Shown here in pieces: positions 35,044-39,891 of a DNA stretch of 39,891 nucleotides; positions within the stretch are counted from its first letter, which is position 1; every line of letters begins with the position of its first letter. The position numbers were made by a program, and so were the translations under genes. The notes under the pieces were generated by a model. That model was not told the DNA's origin and searched no databases. It saw nothing but the letters and a program-made list of their open reading frames with translations. Origin of the DNA: an uncultured Bacteroidia bacterium (GTDB lineage Bacteria; Bacteroidota; Bacteroidia; Bacteroidales; UBA932); the NCBI GenBank assembly GCA_902769525.1, contig CACXPG010000016.1, forward strand, positions 1 through 39,891, given 5' to 3'.

Positions 35044-36965
35044 TATCTTTTCTTCTGTCTTTCGCGCTGAAGTCTCTCCTGCTCTTTCATCATCTGCTCC
35101 ATCCTTTCGCGCCATTTTGATTTCTTTACCGGTTTTGCCGAATTGGATTCTGCCTTGCTCTTAAGCTGAGCGTAAAGTTTCTCCTCGTCAACCGCATACT
35201 TGCGGATAAGCCAGTTCTGCCCTATAGAGATAAAGTTGGAAAGCATATAGTAGTAGCTAAGTCCGGCGGAGAAGTTGTTACACAGAACCAGCATGAATAT
35301 AGGCATAAAATACAGCTGCATTCCCTTCATTCCAGGCATGCTGCCGTTGTCAGGCATCTGCTGCATGTTCATCTTTGAGAACAGGTACATGGACACTGCC
35401 ATAAGTATCGCGAACAGGCTGACATGGTTTCCGTACATCGGGATGTTGAATCCAAGATCCAGTATGGAGTCATATCCGCTCAGGTCAGAAGCCCAGAGGA
35501 ACGGATGCTGACGGAGCTCGAACGAAACAGGGAAGAAACGGAACATTGCAAACAGGATAGGAATCTGAAGCAGCATAGGAAGACATCCTCCCATCATGTT
35601 CACTCCTGTCTTCCGGTACAGGGCCATCGTTTCCTGCTGTTTTTTGAGAGCATCCTCACGCCTAGGATACTTCTTGTTAATCTTGTCTATCTCAGGCTTG
35701 AGAACCCTCATCTTCGCCGATGACAGATAAGACTTGTATGTCAGAGGAGAAAGCACCAGCTTGATGAGAATAGTCATTATCAGGATGATGATTCCGTAGT
35801 TGGAAATGAATCTCCTCAGGAAGTCAAATGTATTGACTATCACCACTCTGTTTATCCAGCCGATGATGCTTCCGCCCATCGGGATTATCTTCTCGAAGCT
35901 GTTGCCGTAGCTCTTGAGCGTCTTGTAAAGGTTAGGGCCGAAGTAGAAATGAAGCGGAATGTTCACGTCCTCTCCCCTGCCATAGCTCATCTGCATATAA
36001 GCCTTGCAGTCAAACAGGGCAGAATCAGGATCGGTCTCAGGCAGGAACTTGTATGAAAGGCTTCCGTTGGAGAAACTGTCGTCGCACATCAGGATCGCTG
36101 AGAAGAACTGCTGGCGGAAAGCAAACCACTGCACTTTGGTAGGTATGTCTTTCTGGCTCTCGGCCTTTCTCATTCCGAGGTCTTCAACAGTCTTTTCTCC
36201 AGGATACTTGAAGTTTACCGTAGAATAGTTCTTCTCGTTGTCATAGCCCTTCTCGAATCTGGAGATCCTCAGGGTCCAGTCAAGGTCAAAGTCGCTGGCA
36301 TTGTTGGACATCTGGCTTCCAAGACCGCTGGTTATGATATTGAAGTCGAGCTGATAGCTGTCTTTAGGAAGGTGATAGACAAAATCCATATAGGCCCCGC
36401 CGGAGAACGGCAGACGGAAAACGATGGAAGAATCTGTCTTTTCAACTGTCTGGAAGTGGAAGGAAGAAGTCCTTACCTCCTGCATTGTATTGAAGACCAG
36501 AGACATGTCTGAATAATTCTCCTTCACGATATAAAGAGAATCGTTTCCGTAGGTCTTGTAACCCTTGATCTTGGCCTGCTTGATCTGTCCGCCCTTGGTG
36601 GTGAAGACAATCTCCAGCTTTTCGTTCTCAAGGGTAATCAGTTCCTCTTCTCCCGACTGGGCGGCAGCAAGAGTGGAATCTGAGAGCACAGGAACCAACG
36701 TGGTGTCAGCAACAGCCAAAGAATCAGGATTAGCTGCTGTCTGAACATCTTCAGCCGGCTTGATTCCCAGGGCGGCATTGCGGATTGAATCGGCAATTCT
36801 CAGAGAATCTGCGACTCTCGGGTTGGTGAGAGCCTCTATCCTGGCCAAAGAATCTTTTACGAAAGCCTCGCGGGCCTGTTTCTTGTAATTATGTGAATTA
36901 TACCAGCTGAAACCAATGAGGATCAGTCCAATAAGGACAAATCCCAAAATAGTGTTCTTCTGCAT
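35043..36965 (-). CDS. yidC: Membrane protein insertase YidC
   Basis: YidC inserts and folds inner-membrane proteins, alone or with Sec. The 640 residues include an N-terminal membrane anchor (about residues 6-22), a Ser/Ala/Asp-rich linker, and a large periplasmic beta domain (about 110-350). The C-terminal insertase core has about five helices, with ILIKLVLSPLTYKSYLSSAKM and MMGGCLPMLLQIPILFAMF. The tail is strongly basic, as in family members that contact ribosomes. The DUF349 gene ends 2 bp upstream and the YggS-type gene overlaps its stop. Confidence 0.96.
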   Translation of the reverse strand: MQKNTILGFVLIGLILIGFSWYNSHNYKKQAREAFVKDSLARIEALTNPRVADSLRIADSIRNAALGIKPAEDVQTAANPDSLAVADTTLVPVLSDSTLAAAQSGEEELITLENEKLEIVFTTKGGQIKQAKIKGYKTYGNDSLYIVKENYSDMSLVFNTMQEVRTSSFHFQTVEKTDSSIVFRLPFSGGAYMDFVYHLPKDSYQLDFNIITSGLGSQMSNNASDFDLDWTLRISRFEKGYDNEKNYSTVNFKYPGEKTVEDLGMRKAESQKDIPTKVQWFAFRQQFFSAILMCDDSFSNGSLSYKFLPETDPDSALFDCKAYMQMSYGRGEDVNIPLHFYFGPNLYKTLKSYGNSFEKIIPMGGSIIGWINRVVIVNTFDFLRRFISNYGIIILIMTILIKLVLSPLTYKSYLSSAKMRVLKPEIDKINKKYPRREDALKKQQETMALYRKTGVNMMGGCLPMLLQIPILFAMFRFFPVSFELRQHPFLWASDLSGYDSILDLGFNIPMYGNHVSLFAILMAVSMYLFSKMNMQQMPDNGSMPGMKGMQLYFMPIFMLVLCNNFSAGLSYYYMLSNFISIGQNWLIRKYAVDEEKLYAQLKSKAESNSAKPVKKSKWRERMEQMMKEQERLQRERQKKR

Positions 36966-36967
36966 TT

Positions 36968-38848
36968 CTAAAATTCCTTATCTATCATTTTGATCTTCTG
37001 CTCAAGAGACTTGAGTTCCTCCTTTCCGGCAGCGATCTTGACTTTGATCTCTTCGATGAGCTTGTCGGCATTCTTGCTCTTGGCAAAGAATCCCATATTG
37101 TTCTCCAGAGTTGCGATGTCCGTCTCGAGCTTGCGGAACTTGTTAAGAAGCTTCTCCCTCTCGGTACGTATTCCGCGGTCGCTCTTTCCGTTGGTCTTGG
37201 CCTCGTTGATAAGTCTGCGTATACGGCCCATCTTCTTCTCTGCCTCAGGGTTTCTTATCGCCGAGAAATGAATGTTCAGGGCAGCGTCAAACTCTTTCTG
37301 GAGAGAATCCTTTTCCTTGAACGGAACAAATCCGATGGAATTCCACTTGGAAATAAATGATTCAAGAGCCTGCTTGTCTGATTCTTCGCCGGCGCTTACA
37401 TAATCCTTGATCTCCTGGATAACAGCCTTCTTGGCAGCAAGATTCTCTTCAAACTTCTCGCCTTCAGCACCGAAATGCTTGGCCTTTCTGTCAAAGAACT
37501 CGTCGCAGGCGGCGCGGAATCTCTTCCATACAGCATCTGACTGCTTTCTTGCAACCGGGCCTATAGTCTTCCAGACATTCTGAAGATTGATCAGCTGGTC
37601 AGTTCCCTTCTTCCAGTCGTCAGTATCCTTGATCTTCTCTGCCTGTTCGCAAAGCTCCTCCTTCTTCTTCAGGTTCTCCTGCATCACATCCTTGAACTTG
37701 GTGTAGAACTCGCGCTTTGCACCATAGAACTTGTCGCAAGCGGCACGGAACCTGTCATAAATCTTCTGGTTCTCTTTCTTTGACGCAAATCCAATGCTCT
37801 TCCATCTTGCGTGAAGCTCATCCATTTTCTTTGAAAGAGAATTCCATTTGTTTGAATCTGTGGCCTCTGTGGCGGCAATCTCCTCCGCCAGCTCGCAGAT
37901 TTCAGTCTTGGCCTTGAGGTTTGCCTTCTGCTCTTCCTTCAGGTTAGAGAAGAAGTCCTGGTGTCTCTTGTTGATCTTGGAAGTGGCAGCCTTGAAGCGC
38001 TCCCAGATTTCCTCTCTCTGCTCTTTGGAAACAGGGCCAAGCTCCTTCCACTCTTCGTGAAGCTTCTGAAGCTCGTTGAAAGCCTTTACAGGATCCTTGT
38101 CCTCTACCAGAAGCTCTGCCTTCTGGCAAAGCTCGGTCTTTAGCTCATAGTTCTTCTTGAAGTCCAGGTCACGGAATTCCTTGTTGATTTTCAGGTAATC
38201 GTAGAATTTCTCGACGGCGCGGTTGTACTGGTCCCAAATTTCGCGGGCATTCTCCTGCGGAACAGTGCCGGCAGCCTTCCATTTTGCCTGCAACTCCCTG
38301 AAAGCCGGCAGAGTATGATTGACATCCTCCGCCTTCTCGAGCAACGCGTTTATAGATTCAATAATCTTTGTCTTCTCGGCGAGATTCTCCTCTTTTTTGG
38401 CCTGCATCTCCTGGTTGAAATTGGCCCTGGAAGATTTATACTGCGCGTACAAGTCCTTGAAAGCCTTCTCCACTTCCTCGAAAGGGTTGCTCTGCTGCTG
38501 CCCCATGCCAGGCTCAACAAACAATCCTGATGCGATTTTCTCCTTTCTCAATACCTTGTAGAAACCAGCCTTTATCGGCTCGGCGTTCTTGTAGAGCATC
38601 TGCTGGTCGCCCTTCTGAATCATCTGCTCAAAAATAGACAGCAGTTCACTCAAGGACTTTTCAGAATAGTCCACATTCTCCTCTGCGATTTCTGTTTCCT
38701 GGTTCTCAGGCATTTCAACAATAGGTTCAACAGACTCCTCAACAGTCTGGACTGCATTTTCAGACTCAGGCTGAACCTCTTTCTTCAATGATTCCTGCTT
38801 TGCTTCAGCTTCCTGCTGAGCGTTCAAAGCGGTGGTGTTTTCTTCCAT
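36968..38848 (-). CDS. DUF349 repeat protein
   Basis: This cytoplasmic, highly helical protein of 626 residues contains about five DUF349 repeats. Each ends in a W...GP or W...GF segment followed by a basic FRAA-type helix, for example LQAKWKAAGTVP, EEWKELGPVSKEQ, ARWKSIGFASK, NVWKTIGPVARKQ and KWNSIGFVPF. Residues 1 to about 70 are acidic and glutamine-rich, and the C-terminus is coiled-coil. The biochemical function of the family is not established. It is first in a three-gene run with yidC and yggS, which suggests a role linked to envelope or translation, by context only. Confidence 0.9.
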   Translation of the reverse strand: MEENTTALNAQQEAEAKQESLKKEVQPESENAVQTVEESVEPIVEMPENQETEIAEENVDYSEKSLSELLSIFEQMIQKGDQQMLYKNAEPIKAGFYKVLRKEKIASGLFVEPGMGQQQSNPFEEVEKAFKDLYAQYKSSRANFNQEMQAKKEENLAEKTKIIESINALLEKAEDVNHTLPAFRELQAKWKAAGTVPQENAREIWDQYNRAVEKFYDYLKINKEFRDLDFKKNYELKTELCQKAELLVEDKDPVKAFNELQKLHEEWKELGPVSKEQREEIWERFKAATSKINKRHQDFFSNLKEEQKANLKAKTEICELAEEIAATEATDSNKWNSLSKKMDELHARWKSIGFASKKENQKIYDRFRAACDKFYGAKREFYTKFKDVMQENLKKKEELCEQAEKIKDTDDWKKGTDQLINLQNVWKTIGPVARKQSDAVWKRFRAACDEFFDRKAKHFGAEGEKFEENLAAKKAVIQEIKDYVSAGEESDKQALESFISKWNSIGFVPFKEKDSLQKEFDAALNIHFSAIRNPEAEKKMGRIRRLINEAKTNGKSDRGIRTEREKLLNKFRKLETDIATLENNMGFFAKSKNADKLIEEIKVKIAAGKEELKSLEQKIKMIDKEF

Positions 38849-38862
38849 TAGACTTGTATTAA

Positions 38863-38874
38863 TAGTGCACTATA
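38863..38874. promoter_or_regulatory. 12-bp perfect palindrome at the DUF349-yidC promoter
   Basis: ATAGTGCACTAT is fully self-complementary. It lies just downstream of the predicted start of the leftward transcript and overlaps a second rightward TATATTTG element at 38872-38879. It could be a repressor site; this is unproven. Confidence 0.35.
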
Positions 38875-38886
38875 TTTGATGGACCA

Positions 38887-38894
38887 CAAATATA
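38887..38894 (-). promoter_or_regulatory. -7 element TATATTTG for the DUF349-yidC-yggS run
   Basis: It is an exact TAnnTTTG match on the minus strand, 38 bp before the ATG at 38848. Confidence 0.65.
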
Positions 38895-38927
38895 ACTAAA
38901 ATTGCTATACAAACTGCCTAAAAGCAC

Positions 38928-38935
38928 TATCTTTG
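38928..38935 (+). promoter_or_regulatory. -7 element TATCTTTG for trmD
   Basis: It is an exact TAnnTTTG match. It ends 57 bp before the ATG at 38993 and 93 bp before that at 39029. A second candidate TATATTTG is at 38872-38879. Confidence 0.6.
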
Positions 38936-38992
38936 TTCTAAAGAAAAACATCGCGGAAAATTGAGATTCCCGAAAAACAGACAACAACAATT

Positions 38993-39709
38993 ATGGCAGA
39001 AAAAAGACAGGTCCGCAAGAAAGGATCGATGCGCATAGATATAATCAGCTGTGTTCCCCAGCTTCTTGAAAGCCCGCTCAACTACTCTATTGTCAAACGC
39101 GCCAAAGACAAGGGACTCGTTGCCATCTTCATCCACGATCTTAGAGATTACGCAACCGGAAAGCACAAGAAAACAGACGATTACAGCTATGGCGGCAGTG
39201 CCGGTATGGTAATGATGATAGAACCTGTCTACAAAATCATAAAGAAACTCACCAGGCAGAGAAAATATGACCAGATTATATATATGTCTCCGGACGGTGA
39301 GCTTTTTGACCAGCAGATGGCCAACAAGATGAGCCTGATGAAAAACATCATCATCCTCTGCGGACACTATAAAGGCATAGACCAGAGAATCAGAGAACAC
39401 CTGATCACCAAAGAAATCTCTATAGGAAACTATGTGCTCAGCGGTGGAGAAATAGCAGCCGCAGCAGTGGCAGACACCATTGTCAGGCTAATTCCTGGAG
39501 CGCTTTCAGACGAAACTTCAGCATTGACAGACAGTTTCCAGAACTCGCTTCTGTCTCCTCCTGTCTACACCAGGCCGGCAGACTTCAAAGGTTGGAAAGT
39601 CCCCGACATTCTTCTTAGCGGAGACCACGAAAAAATTTCCAAGTGGCTCGACGAACAAGCAATAGACCGTACCAAGCGACTCCGCCCGGAACTCCTGAAC
39701 GACAAATAA
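38993..39709 (+). CDS. trmD: tRNA (guanine-37-N1)-methyltransferase
   Basis: TrmD methylates G37 next to the anticodon of several tRNAs using S-adenosylmethionine, which prevents frameshifting. The deep trefoil knot motifs are [24 protein letters not shown] and [21 protein letters not shown]. There are 238 residues from 38993 or 226 from the internal ATG at 39029 (MRIDIIS). The shorter form matches usual TrmD length, but the longer start has the A-rich leader typical here and adds a basic 12-residue extension. I list the longer form and regard the start as open. Confidence 0.95.
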   Translation: MAEKRQVRKKGSMRIDIISCVPQLLESPLNYSIVKRAKDKGLVAIFIHDLRDYATGKHKKTDDYSYGGSAGMVMMIEPVYKIIKKLTRQRKYDQIIYMSPDGELFDQQMANKMSLMKNIIILCGHYKGIDQRIREHLITKEISIGNYVLSGGEIAAAAVADTIVRLIPGALSDETSALTDSFQNSLLSPPVYTRPADFKGWKVPDILLSGDHEKISKWLDEQAIDRTKRLRPELLNDK

Positions 39710-39720
39710 AGAAACAGCGA

Positions 39721-39806
39721 GTGGCGGGTAGTAAGGCGCGCAGCGCCGCGACCGGAGGGAGCTTCCCGCCGCTTTAGCGGCGTAAAAAAAACAGCGGCAT
39801 GGCCGC
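39721..39806. other. GC-rich spacer with nested hairpins between trmD and 5S rRNA
   Basis: Four dyads occur in 86 bp: GGCGC/GCGCC (39735-39747), a long-range GGCGGG/CCCGCC pair (39723-39728 with 39765-39770), CGCCGC/GCGGCG around TTTA (39767-39782), and GCGGC/GCCGC around ATG (39794-39806). The second and third share bases and exclude each other. A run of eight A follows at 39784-39791, so on the plus strand this is not a normal terminator. No gene is visible. Confidence 0.6.
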
Positions 39807-39811
39807 CAACG

Positions 39812-39845
39812 AAAAAAGGCCCCAGGACTTGTCCTGAGGCCTTTT
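39812..39845 (-). terminator. Intrinsic terminator after the 5S rRNA, bidirectional
   Basis: The stem pairs AAAAGGCC-C-CAGGAC (39814-39828) with GTCCTG-A-GGCCTTTT (39831-39845), with a single mismatch and a 2-nt loop. On the minus strand it ends in six T residues and follows the 5S rRNA 3' end. On the plus strand it ends in four T residues and can also stop trmD transcripts. Confidence 0.88.
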
Positions 39846-39848
39846 GAA

Positions 39849-39891
39849 GTTGGCGGCTACCCACTTTCCCACTTGGTATAGCAGTATCATA
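39849..39891 (-). rRNA. rrf: 5S ribosomal RNA, 3' end (cut by window edge)
   Basis: Read on the minus strand, the last 43 bases contain the conserved 3' part of bacterial 5S rRNA: GATACTGC, then GTGGGAAAGTGGGTAG, then GCCGCC. This matches the loop E/helix IV-V region and the closing strand of helix I. An intrinsic terminator follows at once. The rest of the rRNA operon should lie to the right of the window. The exact mature 3' end is uncertain by a few bases. Confidence 0.85.

Overview
The window looks like a chromosomal contig from a Bacteroidales-type bacterium (phylum Bacteroidota). The primary sigma factor is the short form (286 aa) typical of that phylum. At least a dozen intergenic regions carry the Bacteroidota -7 promoter element TAnnTTTG at a sensible distance from a start codon, and Shine-Dalgarno sequences are rare. 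The gene set also fits: LpxB, a DUF349 protein next to YidC, a secreted DPP-IV-type peptidase, and the YgiQ and RecD-like helicase families. Most of the window is core metabolism and information processing.

Layout. 1-942 (minus) is the C-terminal part of a type III-A CRISPR protein, Csm5, joined without a spacer to a chloride channel gene broken at about 940. This is either a real rearrangement or an assembly chimera. 1733-8364 (minus) runs rpoD, an AGCS alanine/sodium symporter, argS, ygiQ, a histone-H1-like lysine-rich protein and the truncated channel. 8500-12947 (plus) has two unrecognised genes, dnaN, a DnaQ-type exonuclease and a degenerate FAH-fold protein. 12928-17464 (minus) has a BaiN/HI0933 flavoprotein, a periplasmic-binding lipoprotein, a phosphotransbutyrylase-like enzyme and acetate kinase. 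17537-18987 (plus) has msrA and a TPR protein.

18988-21208 (minus) is the most unusual region. It is a tight four-gene cassette made of a 46-residue membrane peptide, a 110-residue membrane-anchored protein, a HARE-HTH/GIY-YIG-like nuclease fusion and a WYL-domain regulator. A perfect 9-bp inverted repeat lies at the cassette promoter, in the gap shared with a divergent metallophosphatase gene. The cassette looks accessory and is the best candidate here for an undescribed, possibly defensive, system.

21322-30389 holds the metallophosphatase, a secreted unknown, a minimal ComEC-like protein, a DPP-IV peptidase, a RecD-like helicase, TrkH and a HAMP-type membrane sensor without an output domain. 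30493-34373 holds gapA (minus), with surE, lpxB and dapF (plus). 34375-38848 (minus) holds a DUF349 protein, yidC and a YggS-type PLP protein. 39029-39709 is trmD. The window ends in the 3' end of a 5S rRNA on the minus strand, with its terminator and a GC-rich structured spacer.

Packing is tight: five convergent gene pairs meet with stop codons 0-3 nt apart or overlapping, with no visible terminator between them. No intergenic stretch exceeds 300 bp. I saw no tRNA gene, insertion sequence or CRISPR array.
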